DNA of 64,000 bases from Tetragonia tetragonoides (taxonomy: Eukaryota; Streptophyta; Magnoliopsida; Caryophyllales; Aizoaceae), in assembly GCA_038025085.1 (NCBI GenBank), contig CM076143.1, positions 51,096,501-51,160,500 of the forward strand, written 5' to 3'. Of this stretch, positions 1 through 13,178 are shown in pieces (positions within the stretch are counted from its first letter, which is position 1; every line of letters begins with the position of its first letter). The notes under the pieces are model-generated. The model ran no database searches. It was not told the origin of the DNA and was given only the letters and a program-made list of their open reading frames with translations. The position numbers were made by a program, and so were the translations under genes.

Positions 1-118
1 GAATCACTGTATCTCTTGGCTCAGCTCTCTCATACGATTATTTTTCTTTGGAGAGAGGGACTCCACGTACTTAGATTTTTTTTATTGGTTAACTTTTTGA
101 GAGAACACGCACCTAGAG

Positions 119-386
119 TAGACCAGGGCAACGGGCCGGACGAAGTTGGCCCATTTATTAAATGGGTTGGGTTGGGTCAGGTAAGATAGTGGTCGGGTCG
201 GGTTAGCCATGGGTCGAGTCGGGTTAGCCATGGGTCGGGCCAGCCCATTTTGGTCTGTTTAAAATTTTAAAAGTGTTCTTTTTAATAATAAAATATGCAG
301 TGGATTGGTCCATTTGTGATCTGGTATGACCCATCTAACTTTTAAATGGGCTGGTTCATTTTGACCCGTCCATTTACCCAACTCTA
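119..386. mobile_element. hAT-type MITE with perfect 8-bp target duplication
   Basis: Ends TAGACCAGGG and ACCCAACTCTA. Target duplication ACCTAGAG is at 111-118 and 387-394. The interior is GGGTCGGGTT-rich. Related to 45931-46226. Confidence 0.85.
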
Positions 387-543
387 ACCTAGAGGCTAGA
401 ATACATTTGTAATTCTTATGCAAAGCACATACTCGCATATCCGATCTAAAAAAGAAACACAAAATCTCGTATGAGGTGGCCTTAAGGCGAAGCCTCTCAT
501 ACAAGCATGATGGCATGACGAACTCATCAAGAGTTTTAACTTA

Positions 544-836
544 GGGCCCGTTTGGCCTAGCTCCTACAAATTCAACTTCTCCTCCCAAATTTGTTATTGT
601 TCACCCCTTTTTATCCACTCCCCCCTCCATTTTCAACTTCTAAGAAGTTAAAATAATGCTAGAAGTGGAAGGAGAAGGAGAAGCTACAATTTGTAACTTC
701 TCCTTCTAGTCTAGTTGTACATTTATTTCAACTTCTTAGAAGTTGGAAATGGAGGGGAGAGTGGATAAAAGGGGATGAGCAAGAACAAATTTGGGAGGAG
801 AAGGAGAAGTTGGTAGAAGGTAGGCCAAACGGGCCC
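544..836. mobile_element. Harbinger/Tourist-like MITE
   Basis: Inverted ends GGGCCCGTTTGGCCTA with about 115-bp arms (shared CTCCTCCCAAATTTGTT). TTA target duplication at 541-543 and 837-839. Confidence 0.88.
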
Positions 837-839
837 TTA

Positions 840-2680
840 AGCTTTAAGGCGCATTCTCCATTCGTCCCCAACAATAATTTTGGATCGAATTTCATTACAC
901 TAAAAAAAAAGGTAACTTCCTTGCAACTTCAAGAAAAAAAGTTATGAGTGTTAACGTGTTCTGCCAAAATTTGCACAACTCCATTTATATAGTCTTTCGC
1001 ACGATTTTGTGTCAAATTCAATATTACTTGTTAGTTGTCACCTACTAGGCTACTACTCATATAAGTTTCCTGCTACCTGTCAAAGTTTATTTATGTGCAT
1101 TTCCATGGTGAAGGGGATATAAAATTATTGGGATGCAAAATTAGTAAGCATACAGGCAAGAGCATTTGAGCAGGTAAGCAAAGCTTGAGGGCATTCGATC
1201 CGGGACACATAAAAGTCACATAAAAGGCTTAAAGGAATACTTTACTCCAAAGTACTACTGTTCAAGAAATAGTATAAGAAAAACTCAACTAGTTTGTACT
1301 CCAAAGTAATACCGTTGGTGCTATGTTGACGGGGTTAGTGCTTGCACTGATTGTGTTAATGCTATATGTTTGTTGTTGAACACAAAAGTCCAAACATGAC
1401 GTAGCGGGGGTGCCTCGATTGCCATTTATTTGCACTCTCTTATTGTCTAGCCAAAAAAAAAGTTTGTGGAATCGAAAGAAAATTTGTAGCAGAAGTTGGA
1501 GATTGAGAAATGACAATTGACAAAGACCATGAGCCAGCAAAACACGTTTACGGTCTCGCCATCCATAATAAGTTAATAAGAAGTATAAATTAATGAGAGA
1601 GACGCGGGTGCCAACCGTAATCCCCCATGTGGTGGGTGTGGGGTTGTTACCTTCTTGCTTGGTGGTCCAATCTTCAGAATCACAAGCATACATTCTGATT
1701 AACACACATTCACCCAAAAAAAAAAGCAAACTATTTTATTTTGGTGCTAAAAAAATAAAATAAAATTGAAATATAAGAAAATAATGATACGTGCCATCCG
1801 CTTAAGGTTTCTTGCTAACGGGCATTTCTCATTACCTGTCACACTCACAATCTCACATGATTTAGACCTTGATTTTGGTTCATGTAATGTAATTATCTCA
1901 ATCATCCATTGGATTGACTTCATCAATCAACTTTGAAGCCATGAACTATAATCTTGAGTATATAGACAAATTCATGGAACCGCACCTTGTTGGATTGTTT
2001 AAATCAAGAATGATTTATGTTTTACTATAACTAATCATTAGCCTAATTTGCATTATTAGGATGAATGATTTCACCAGACATCAGCTAGTAAAGTCAGTTG
2101 CAAAATTAGGTTAGTTAGTAAAAGTCTTTAAAAGCCATAAACAAAAAACGAGGTTTTAGAGGTCATCCTATCGATTTTCATGTATTTTTCCATAGTTCCA
2201 CTCGAAAAAAAGAACGTAAAAAAAGGATGACGATTTGAATTTATAATTGGTCTTTTTTTTATAAAACCAAATAGAATTCAGAATGATGAATGTACATCGT
2301 AAATGATGATTTGCTTCCTTTTCCTTATATATTTATTTTCATTACAATTTACAAGTATAGAATTTGTTCTATTGATACAATGATACAAACACGTTGGGTT
2401 AACGGTGCACTCCAAATCAAAGCCAACCATAAATTAGCAAGAATATCTTTGCTTTTTTTCTTATTCTAATTTCTTTTGACTGGATTATTCTTTTTCTTCT
2501 AAAAGAAATATAAAGAAACTTCATCAACTTTTCAATTAAAGAAGTAGAATGGCTTTTTTGTATTTAAACAATAATAATCAATCAAAAATTCTTGCTTTAT
2601 TACTTTCTTCAAAAGTTACTTTATTTTGTTCCAAAAACATTTGCATAAAAAAATTACCAATTGCACAAAAAAAAAAGAAA
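840..2680. other. Intergenic, no gene recognised
   Basis: AT-rich. The largest frame (1729-1289, minus) has no recognisable motif or promoter signals. Confidence 0.6.
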
Positions 2681-4396
2681 ATTTCAATTGGTGCCCTTTT
2701 ACTATTGACTTGTCCAACTGGTGCCCCTAAGATAGAAATAAGTCCGGTCCGTGCCCTTTTAAATTTATAATATCCATTCCGTGTCCTTATTTTTTCTTTT
2801 CCGTTACAAAGTGATGACGTGGCTACTGAATTTAATGTCGTCCATGTCCCTTGTCTTTTTCGAGCAAAATATGCTGACAAAATTACCCCTCTTCTTTTCC
2901 CCCCATTTTTTGCTCAATTTCCCCCCAAAAATGGAACTGACATTATAAAAGCTCGATTTTTCGCTCATTTCTTCCCCTATTTTTTCGTCACTTCTTCCCC
3001 ACCTCCAAAAAATCACACCCAATTTTGATATTTGCAATTCCACCAATTTCTCCACCCCCACTCAAAACCGTAGCTTTGTTTCTCACTTTCACCATTTCAC
3101 ACCAAATGCAAATTCAACAATTATGAAAATAATTCTAATGTCTATGCTAACTTAAGGAACATTAAATGAAACAGAAAACAAGGATTCCAAGCTAAATCCG
3201 TAACAAATGAAAACAAAAAAGAACCTAAAATCGACTTACTTTGTATGAAAAAAATATTACAAAAACAAATTCGCATATGCAAAGAGAATTCGAATAATAT
3301 GCCCTGGAGAAGGAAACTTATCTGAATTGGGAAAGTAAAAAAAGAGGAAACCCCATAACCGCACCTGAGTCTCCTTTCGTCCAAGCATCCTTGTAGGAAT
3401 TTCGTCAAATTGCCAGATCGCAAATTGGGGCAATTGATCTTGCTTAGAAATTGACAGCGAGAGTGATTATACAGTTGTAGAGATTGGGTTGTAATTTTTG
3501 TTGTCGATGGCGAATTTTGTGAAATCGATTGCTGTGAGGTGAAAAGCAGACAAAAAGGGACCTGTATTTGAACTGGGGTGGGAGACTCCGTCTTGGTGCG
3601 GTTGTGGGAGTGGCGGTGGTGGGAGCGGTGGTCGGAATTGGCGGTCGGTCAGGGGGTTTTGGAGGAGGCTTAGTTTTCTGGGTCATGGAACCATTAGACA
3701 AACTTGAAATACCACGCATGGGATTCGTCGCCGGTGGCCATGGCGGAATTCAAGCTACCAATTAGGGGTAATAATTCAGTTGGGTACTTTAAATTGGGGT
3801 AATAATTGATGGAGATGGGGCTGGAGTGCAGATTGTTTTGCCTGAAATTTCTGGAGTCAACTTCCTGGAGTCAAGGTGTGGGAAGCTGATGTTCGTAGCT
3901 TAACTAAATACACTGCAAAAGCAGCTAGCTGTGTTGTTGTATCCAAAAGAGTCAAAGACTCAAGATGGATAATGAATTAGAGAAGAAGCAAAGGACATCT
4001 CACTTCCTGAACTGATTTGATCGAAGTGATGCTTTGATTTAATTGAACTGAATCTTAAGTTTTGTTCTTTAAGTTATCAAATCGAAACAGAGTGTGTGTG
4101 TGTGTATAGACCGATAGGGGAGAGAGAGACAAAGAGTCTGTGGAGAGAGATGATGGTGGGAGCTTCCATGGTCGTCCATGGAGGAGAGAGAGTGTGTGTG
4201 TGATTGAGAGGTAAAATGTAGAAATATCTGCGTTTCATTAAGGGTAAAATGGAGAAATAAAATTGCACTTAACGGAAAACAATAAATAAGGACACGGAAT
4301 GGGTTTTTTTAAATTTAAATGGGCACGAACCGGACTTCTTTTTGGGTTAGGGACACCAGTTGAACAAGTCAATAGTAAAAGGGCACCAATTGGAAT
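2681..4396. mobile_element. 1.7-kb non-autonomous DNA transposon with about 126-bp terminal inverted repeats
   Basis: Arms 2681-2806 and 4269-4396 are inverted copies (AATTGGTGCCCTTTTACTAT, then CCGTGTCCTTAT and TTTTCCGTTA). Arm length suggests a Mutator-like element. Target duplications cannot be read because both flanks are A-rich. The interior has no transposase motif. It holds a GC-richer patch (3570-3745) with a proline/threonine-rich minus-strand frame (3719-3444, starting MRGISSLSNGS) that could be a captured host fragment. Confidence 0.75.
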
Positions 4397-4519
4397 TCTA
4401 AAAAAAAAAAAAATAATGAAGCGCGTGTCTAATGAAAACACATAAACTATTAACACTTCACATTTCAGGCTTTGGTTTAGAGATAATAAGAACACCAAGC
4501 ATATAATTAGCAACCCCTC

Positions 4520-4520
<1 letters not shown>

Positions 4521-4550
<30 letters not shown>
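4521..4550. repeat. TC/GA microsatellite in the promoter or leader of the membrane-protein gene
   Basis: An uninterrupted (TC)n run ends about 60 bp before the start codon at 4613. CT-rich runs near plant transcript starts are common core-promoter or leader elements. No clear TATA box was seen just upstream. Confidence 0.7.
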
Positions 4551-4555
<5 letters not shown>

Positions 4556-4612
4556 CCCTGTTTCTTTCCTCTGAAGAAAAAACCCAACAAAAACCATAAT
4601 TCTACCCCCATT

Positions 4613-7600
4613 ATGTTAAGCCAAAATGCTACTAGATCAACACCACTTTTCTCTCTCCTAATTTTCTCCGCATTTTTCTTCTTCTTATGTGCCAATGCCC
4701 TTCACGATTTCCAAGCTTCTTCCTTTCCAGGTTTGTTTCTTTTTTTTTTTTCTTGATTTTTTCCCCTAATTTCGCTCTAAATTTCTGTACTTTTTGCTTA
4801 ACTTGTATCATTTTGGGTAAAGTTTAAATCTTTGTTCTCCGATTTTGAATTTTTGTAGTGGGTTTCAATGGAGATGAGAAATTTGGTGATGGGTTGATGA
4901 AATTGGAGAACTATAGGAGGTCAGTTGCTGAAACTCCAGGTGGCAACTCCTCATTGGTTTTGGCAGCGAAGAGGACTAACAGGAGGGACCCACTTGACGG
5001 TTCTAAGCGCTACACTGGTGGCTGGAATATCAGTAATACTCATTACTGGGCTGTAAGTTCAAAGGGTTTGCCCTTTTGTTTTTATTTTAATTTCTTCCCT
5101 CTTTTTTTTTTTTTTTTTTTTCCTGAAATGTTTTAGGGAATCATATCAGGTAGATATTTCAAGTTCTTTTGGCTTCTTAGTGAAGACTTTGTCTAGTTTG
5201 CTGGTTGGGTCTTTGTTGAACTTTGGATTTTAGTAAGTTTCTGAGATAATGGAGTAAGTTTCTGAGATAATGGGCACAGGCTTAATTTTGATTCCATGTT
5301 ATGGTTTTTTGTGCTCATTTACTGATTTGAAATGGGTATCTGAATTTTGGCTGTATAGTGTGGATAAACATGTGAAGTCTAGAATCTGTCTAGTGTGATT
5401 GCTGAAGTCTTTGTTGTCTTTTATCAGTTTATGGGATTTTTGTGCATTGTTGCTAAGGTTTGAGATGATGGGCATAGCTTGATTTCATTTTCATTTTTAT
5501 GGTTCAGAAGTAAATTTGATCATTTCAATTTCATTGGTGGCCTGCATGGTTCCTGTTCTCTGTGGATGAAGAACTATCCCAAATCTTGTCTTATTGGTGG
5601 AGTATAATTATAAATGTCACAAGTCTAGAATTTGTTCAAGTGTCCTTTATTAGGTCTTTATTTTTCCAATTTGTAGCTTTCTTTTTGGTGCTGAATTTAG
5701 GTGTTACACAGCTTAATTTTAAGTTCATTTCACGATCAAGAAGTACTATGACCCTGTCAATTTACTGTATATTTTCATGGGACTTATTCACTGATTTGGA
5801 TTGGCGCTTCTCGTTTTTATGGTATATGATGCTTTCTCAAAGTAGATTTGTTGATTCTCTTTGCTTGTTCAGTATCTCGATTTTGAACCTGCGTAGTAAT
5901 TGTTAGTTTTTAGCGGGGACATCTTTACTTTTGATTTTAAAATTTAATGGATGTTTTGGTCATAGACTTTGTGCGAGCATCCTTGCTATTTTAATTTGGC
6001 TTCTTGCTTTGTTATGTTCATTGTTGTTTCACACACTGATGGAGTATTAATTTGGGTTTGACCGTCAAATTTGTATTCCACTCACAAAGTTTAACCAATC
6101 ACCTGTTCAGTAACTTCTATATGTTTCTCCTTTGTTTCTAACCCCAACATCTTTCTATCCTGTATGCAGTCTGTGGCTTTCACTGCAGCCCCGTTCTTCG
6201 TCGTTGCTGCTGTGTGGTTTGTTCTTTTTGGGCTGACATTGTTATGCACCTGCTTTTACTTCTGCTGTTGCAGAAGAGCACCATACGGTTATTCTCGAGC
6301 CTGCTATGCTCTTTCACTCATTTTGTTGATACTTTTCACCATTGCTGCAATGTAAGTCTCCCCTCTGTCCTCCATCATGTCTGTATCTTTAATCTTCTAC
6401 ATGGGAGACTATGAAACAGTGTTGGGGCTACCAATATCTTTCCTGGGCCTCCTCGCATTGATGTAGTTGAGAACACTCCCAGAGTTGTTAGACATTTCGA
6501 AAGCACTTTGTCTGTAACCGATTGGAATACTCCTCTCATAGGTGAAACTATGTGGATCAAACTCATTGAAGTGTTGACTGTGACATTATTCTCTGGATCT
6601 AACCAACTACCTTAAAAGCTATGCTTAAGCTAAGCTGATCGGAGACTAGATGTAGGCTCAATCCATATTTTCTCTTCTTCTCTTTTCTTTCATGTTTTCT
6701 TGGGAGGAAGACAATCTGATTCCTTCACATAGCCATTTGTGGAGTATTTATACTTCCTCATTTCCTTTACTTCTATTCTCACATTATTTTCAACAGTTAG
6801 TCACCCTTAAGTGTTGCTTCTGTTGGAAAAAGATAATAGTTCCTTTCTATAGTTGCATGGATAAGTGCTTTTCCTTGCCTTTCCTCTTCTTCAAATAATC
6901 GTGCTTCCATTATATTATGTATGTATTCATGATTAGTCTTATTACTCCTTCTACTTAGAATTGCTACTTCTGTTTAAGTATTACATTGTGCTTACCCATT
7001 TTTATGTGCTTGTGCCTGCAGCGTTGGTTGCATTTTCCTGTACACTGGCCAGGGAAAGTTCCATGCGAGTACAACAACAACATTGCGTTATGTTGTCAGT
7101 CAGGCGAATTTTACTGTTGACAACCTTAACAATGTCTCACAATATCTCTCCGAGGCGAAAAACATTGGCGTGGAGCAGGCAACACTGCCAGAAAATATCC
7201 AGAATAGGATCAGTGATATTCAGACGAAAATGGATTCTGCTGCTACTACTCTTTCAGTCAAAACCCAGGATAATTCTAGAAAGATAAAGAAGGCCTTGAA
7301 CAATGTGTAAGCAAGAGATCTTTGAGTTCTTGCACTGGCATGGTCACTGGTTATTTTGCTGATATCTGATCTGCCTTTGCAACTTAATGCAGGAGGTTGG
7401 CTTTGATTATTCTTGCAGCAGTTATGCTTCTCCTGGCATTTGTTGGATTCTGTGAGTTCAAATGACAGTTATTGCTTACTTCTGATTTGGCTGATTTCTT
7501 TGACAATATTTATTCACATAAGTTTTGCTTTCTGAGTTGCAGTGGTGTCGATTTTTGGACTTCAATGTCTTGTGTACACGTAAGTACATCGTCTTTTCTT

Positions 7601-10126
7601 GTCCTTCTCTATGTTTTTTTTTCACCACTTCATGCCATTTATCTATGATTCATGATTGCAGATTGGTGATGCTTGGTTGGCTTCTGGTGACGTTAACATT
7701 CATTCTGTGTGGAATCTTTCTAGTCCTCCACAAGTAAGTTCTCTACAACTATATCTATTTTTATTCTATGCATTGGGATATTGCCATTTCACCCTTCCAT
7801 GTCAATTTTTGGAATTTAGCCATGTTTAATGTGACCGATGAAGATTTGAATAGTGCATGCAGTTTTACCTGCAAAACATCAGGCTGCAAAACATCAGGAA
7901 GTACTGTTGCATCTTCATTTTGTTGGAAGGTCCGTGCACTAGTGTTAATATCAAAATAAGTTAAGCTGTCAGCTGACTGCAAAAAATGAGAATTACGGTT
8001 TTGGTATCAACTCCATGCTGCTGTTCCATCATCATTGGTTTATCCTCTTTTGGGTTTGTAAGTTCGATAAGGGGACACATAAGAAGAGGTTATGTGATGA
8101 TGTTGATTACTTCAGCTGGTTGACCAGTGTTCACACTTCCAAGAACTACTAGTCCAGTGGTAGATTTTTGGCTTATCAAATGGAGTGTTGCTTAAATACT
8201 TCCCTGAACCATTGAGTATATGTTGACCTTTTCGCTTTCGTTCCTCTTTTTTTTTTTTTTCCTTTCTTTGTAGCAATTCATAGACTCTTTTCAAGACCCT
8301 TCCTTATCTGCGAATATATACCTGCTTTTGCATATATATTTTTTACCTGTGGGGTGGGTGTTTTTTTTCTGCATCTTACCTACAGTTTATGATCTTCACG
8401 TCCCATTATTATAGATGATTCTCCAAATATTTTATTCTGTGCAAATTAGAGGTCAGTATCAGTGCTCATACATCAGAGTGAATGTGGTCTTGGGAAATTG
8501 GGATTGTCTCAAGGACTAGTAAAGGTCCATGTTTCAGTTTGCGGACAGGGTCTTTTTTGTGAAAAGAAGACTCTTAAGAACTGAGGACGGTTACAAACCA
8601 CTTTCTGTCCAATAAAATACCTTATATGGTTAGAAGCTGGTCTAAACCTATGATAGTATATTTTATGAGACAAACAATAATTGAAGTAACAGATACTGCG
8701 TGAGGTGTGAGTGTGACTCTTTTTGTGAGCTAAAAACAACCCTTAAATGACTGAAAGTACCAAATGCTACCAGGAGATAATAACTATACATTTGGACGTG
8801 TGCACTTGTGTCATGCATCAGATACTTGTGCTTCCATGGATCAATGGGGAGATATCTAGAATCTAAGATTTGAATGCCTAATTTCAAATTTTAGATGATA
8901 CTGTTGTTACTGAAACTTGATTTCCTTGCTGCAGCCTGCAAGTAAAGTGTTTCTTTCATAATTCCTTCTGATTGTGCTGTCATATTGCCAGTGTGGTTGC
9001 AGATACTTGTGTTGCCATGGATCAATGGGTCCAAAACCCTACAGCACATACAGCCTTGGATGACATTTTACCTTGTGTGGACAAAGCAACAGCACAAGAA
9101 ACTCTGTTAAGATCCAAAGAGGTGACGAATCAACTCGTCAGTATGGTCGACATGGTGGTTGGCAATATTGTCAATTCTAACCCACCACCCTCTACTCCCC
9201 CACCACTTTACTACAACCAATCAGGTCCTATGTTGCCTGTTCTTTGCAACCCGTTCAACTCTGACCTGAGTAATCGGACATGCGCGTCAGGTGAAGTAGA
9301 CTTCGACAATGCAACACAGGTAATACCCCCTATTCCAACCTATTTCTCAAGAAAATAATCATATCTTATACCAGAACAAAGGTCTCACTTCGACATGGGA
9401 CAAATCCTAGATAAAGCATCATTTTGAAGTTAAGGACAATAATTTCAACCTGACAGTTGAACTGAACCATAAGTGTTGAGAGTTGCTATTTTCTTAATAT
9501 GTTTTTGCTTGCAAAGAGCTTTTGTAATGCCTATTTGCTTGAGCGTCATATTTTCTCTGAAAACACCAGCAGTGATCTTGGTCAAATAAAAGGGCCTTTT
9601 CTAGGAGAACATAAAATTTGGCCTTCAGAGAAGCCAATATTAGCTAGTGGAGGGGATCTGCGATTAGATTAGACATTTATCCTATTATATATGCCAACAT
9701 TTATCCTATTAGTTTGGTGTAAACTCTTTCAAAGTCTGTAGGTAATTATATAATCTGCTTCAATTTATGCAGGTCTGGAAGAATTTTGTTTGCCAATCTA
9801 CAATCGTTCAGCGGAATGAGGTTTGTACCACAACGGGACGGCTGACACCTAAGCTATACAGCCAGATGAATTCGGCTGTGAATGTGAGCTTTGGTTTGTA
9901 TCACTATGCTCCATTCTTGGTGGACCTCCAGGACTGCACTTTTGTGCGCAGCACATTCAGCGACATCAGCACCATATACTGTCCTGGGTTGAGGAAGTAC
10001 ACCCAATGGATCTATGTCGGGCTGGTACTTGTTTCTGCTGCAGTCATGTTTTCTTTGATTTTCTGGGTTATCTATGCAAGGGAACGAAGGCATCGTGTTT
10101 ACACCAAGCAATTCATGACTGGCTAA
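4613..10126 (+). CDS. Plant multi-span transmembrane protein with tweety-like topology (542 aa, 9 exons)
   Basis: My splice model is 4613-4730, 4859-5052, 6170-6351, 7022-7306, 7393-7451, 7543-7579, 7662-7733, 8992-9319 and 9773-10126. All junctions are GT-AG and in phase, giving 542 codons plus TAA. The product has a cleavable-looking hydrophobic N-terminus (about residues 11-30). Membrane spans follow at about 105-135, 147-172, 262-284, 289-315 and 504-526, and the tail is short and basic (ARERRHR). Two large non-membrane loops (about 173-260 and 316-503) carry N-x-S/T sites. The second is Cys-rich and has a proline run near 380. The conserved stretch GWNISNTHYWA precedes the second span. 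I recognise the sequence as the Arabidopsis At2g25270/At2g12400-type family, usually named only 'transmembrane protein'. The layout resembles animal tweety proteins, but that is an analogy and function is unknown. The start is the first in-frame ATG before the signal-like segment. Confidence in the structure is high, in function low. Confidence 0.93.
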
Positions 10127-11041
10127 GTACATTGAAACCCTTTTGAAGGGAATGGGATGATTGAAGTAGTGTGATGTTTACTGTTTGTGCTCCTTGTGGA
10201 TAAACAACGTAGCGTGGTGACAGTCAGATTCTTGCCATTTGTACATTCTTGTCATTGGTTATTCTTGAATCTAGATTTTGATTATATATACTCACTTAGA
10301 GCCTAGAGGTAGACATGGTTTCATCGCTACTGTGTTTTTACAGTTTGTTGTATGAAGCTTCAGTTTTCACTATCGACAACTTTTCCGAGCTTTCGCGTTT
10401 ATATTATACATATCTCTATTTATTAAATCTATTTTGTTATGATTTTGCTTGGCTGAAAGATCCATTGAAATTGGACTTGATCATTTAATAATTCTCAGAA
10501 ATTCAGGTATAGATCATATACAGTAATATTCTACACTTGTCATTCCTGTCGCATAGCCATTTTGAAGGTCTGAATAGGTCAATTTGAAGGCTTCAATCTC
10601 CCTCGCTCCAGTTTTGAACACAAATACTCCGTTAGGTAGTTCCAGAGTGTTTTCACTTTTTCAGCGATCTATTCGCCAACCTACAAGCATTGACTTGGGC
10701 TCGTACTCTTCAACTTGTTTCTAAAGTACTGTTCAGTAGGATTCGCGAAGTCTACGATGATTGTTAGTTAATTCATTTTGTTTTTAGTTGGGCTTTAAGC
10801 CTTTCATGTTACCCAAAAAAAAAAAAAAAAGTACTGTTCAGTAAAGTTCAGTTCTATTCAACAAAAGTTAAAAACAAAATCAATTTAGAAAATTTTAGTT
10901 CAGTTCGACAAAATGAAGTACAATTTTATTCTTTTTTATTGTAGATGCTACTCATTAAAATTTTCAGTTTTTCATGCACATAATTTTCGTTTAGTAACTG
11001 AAAACACCTCATTATTATCAACTTATTTATTCTCATGCTTA

Positions 11042-11287
11042 GAGCATCTCCAATGCAAGGTTTGTAGGAAGGTTTGTGGGGAGAAAAACCTTTCAAAAAA
11101 ACCTCATTTCCATAGTGATAAACCAAAAAATTCAACTTTTATACAAACCTGGTTTTTGGGTTATGATGTGGCATAGACAATAAACCTATTAGAGGTTTGT
11201 GACATAGTGTACAAGAGGTTTATATAAATGAGTTTTTGGAAGTATAGAAAAAAACCTCTCTAGAGTTTTGTAGCATTGGAGATGCTT
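11042..11287. mobile_element. Small MITE with GAGCATCTCCAATGC ends
   Basis: Inverted ends with TTA at 11039-11041 and 11288-11290. Internal inverted AACCTC/AGGTTT blocks. Absent from copy B at the matching place. Confidence 0.8.
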
Positions 11288-12247
11288 TTATGAGCTATGA
11301 TACGTATTATATTTCATTTTAAGCGGTGACTCGAGACATGAGACGTATAAACAACTCTAGTAGGTGTAAATTTTCTTGAAACACAAGATTGGATAGTGAA
11401 TTTCATTTCAATAAAAAAACTGACACGGGTGTTATGTGTAAAGTACACAAATTTGAATGTTACTGCTAAAGTAATTGCTTGTCAGTATGAGTGTTAATTA
11501 GGATAAGTAACTACTTCTATAGTTCTACACTACTAATAGTCATATATATAGGATCAGTAGTTGAAGTTACATCATGGAGTAATATTTCTGAACAAAAGAG
11601 TATTCGTCGTAATTTCATTTGTCAATTTAAGCTTCTGGCCAAAATTATTCCTATTAAATTGGAAGTGAAGTGGGTAAAATGTCATAATCCAAAACAGCAA
11701 GTCAGCAAAGACAGAATTCCTAGGTTTGTTTTGTTTTGCCGACTTTGTACCTGTCGATTACTAAATGACGAATTACCACCATAATTAAGGAATTGATATT
11801 TGATAATGGTAGTCGTCTCTAAGTTTGTGATCGAGAGTGAAACTAAAGAGTAGTGTCTGAGGTTCCTCGCATCACAAAAAATAAAGGTCCATACTTTAAT
11901 TTCCACATCAAAATCATGGGGCAACGAGACCAACTCATATGAAATTTTTTGAAAGGATTATATATATATATATAACAAGAAAAAAAAAAGAGAGAGAGAG
12001 AGGACAATAATATTATTTGTTTGATAGGGATCTAAGGGGAGAATCTAGGGAAAAGCTTAAGGCCAATCAAGGCAAATTACTCGGATGACAAATTAAAGGA
12101 TCCATAGAATAATTGCTCCTTTTGCCGCACACCTCGGTGACTTTTGAGGTGCAAGAAACGTGAATTATAAATCACCCAAATTTTACCGGGAGTTAAACAC
12201 CAAGCAAATTTTCAAATTTTGGTTTCCACAAAATTTGTTACATTTGC

Positions 12248-12571
12248 ATGGCATCCAAATCCGGATGCTTATGTTCACCAATCAAGCACCCGGGATCTTT
12301 CAGGTGCCATTTGCATCGAAATTCCAATTCCAACTCCTATTCCAATTCCGATATCAATTTATCACGGAGAGTTGTTAGCTCCAAACATAAGGGAAGTTTA
12401 AACTCATCATCATCCAGGGAGTTTCTTCTTCAAATAATTATTAAGCCTTCAAGCCATAATGTTCGTAGGAGGAGGGACTTCCAGCCCAAGCCTACCAGGT
12501 TTTATCTTATGAGCTGCCACCAAAATCATGGGGTTGCAACTATCCTTGGTCGGGAGATCAATTCATATTGA
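12248..12571 (+). CDS. Small serine-rich-like Cys/His protein a1 (107 aa), copy A
   Basis: Single exon. The start codon has a good plant context (GCATGG) and is preserved in the copy-B paralogue at 30722. Residues C7, C9, C20 and H23 form a CxC-x10-C-x2-H core within CLCSPIKHPGSFRCHLH. This is the signature of the plant 'serine-rich protein-like' family (Arabidopsis At5g11090/At1g67910 type), whose biochemical role is unknown. An Asn/Ser-rich linker follows, then an FLLQIIIKPSSH segment and RRRRDFQPKPTRFYL. The C-terminus (GVATILGREINSY) differs from its paralogue, which ends GVAVF. A possible TATA (TATAAAT, 12166) lies 76 bp upstream. Zinc binding by the Cys/His core is a guess. Confidence 0.85.
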   Translation: MASKSGCLCSPIKHPGSFRCHLHRNSNSNSYSNSDINLSRRVVSSKHKGSLNSSSSREFLLQIIIKPSSHNVRRRRDFQPKPTRFYLMSCHQNHGVATILGREINSY

Positions 12572-12780
12572 CTTTTGATCTACCTTGATCTTCTTTTTAT
12601 TTTATTTTTTTTGGTGTTATGCACCCCTCATTTAATTTTTTTCTTCTTGTTTGGTGTTATGCGCCCTAATTTTGTGGAAAGTGGCGGAAGTATGTTAATC
12701 ATTAGTTATGTTAATTACTTGTGTACTTGGGTTGTATATGTAATTAAGGTCCTAGTTTGAATAATGAGACTAAGGCCTAA

Positions 12781-12897
12781 GGCCCGATTTTCTTTAATTA
12801 ACGGAACAAAATGAAGTGGATAATGGAACAAAATGAAGTAGAGAATGAGGCAGTATAGAACGGAATGTTGTATGAAAATGACGAAAAGAACGGAGCC
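12781..12897. mobile_element. Harbinger-like MITE, GGCYCTGTTC family, short copy
   Basis: TAA target duplication at 12778-12780 and 12898-12900. The ends and the CATTCCGTTC interior match 45888-46381 and 13179-13348. Confidence 0.7.
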
Positions 12898-13178
12898 TAA
12901 ATCATCATTATTGTCTTTGATTTATACAAGCTTCATCATCATATCATCATTTTATCAAAATATTTTCAATTAGTTCATTGACTTTTATCTACAAATACCC
13001 CCGCAAAATTGATGACCCGATTTATGATTATGAACTTTGTTTTTTTCAAATTAAACCAATTGATTTAATGGAGCTAAGAGCCTAAGACAATAAATTTATT
13101 TTCGACGGGGAAAACCCCCAAAAAGAAAATAGCAAACTAAAATTAAAATCATTCGGTCAAAAGTTAAAATACTCCTAG

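Noticed and set aside
1289..1729. 146-codon minus-strand open frame
   Set aside because: No recognisable domain or promoter; composition fits chance.
7850..7900. Short direct repeat CTGCAAAACATCAGG in intron 7 of the membrane-protein gene
   Set aside because: Simple local slippage in an intron; no functional hint.
12900..13100. Possible extra gene between a1 and b1
   Set aside because: Only AT-rich sequence aligned with copy B; no frame is conserved between the copies.
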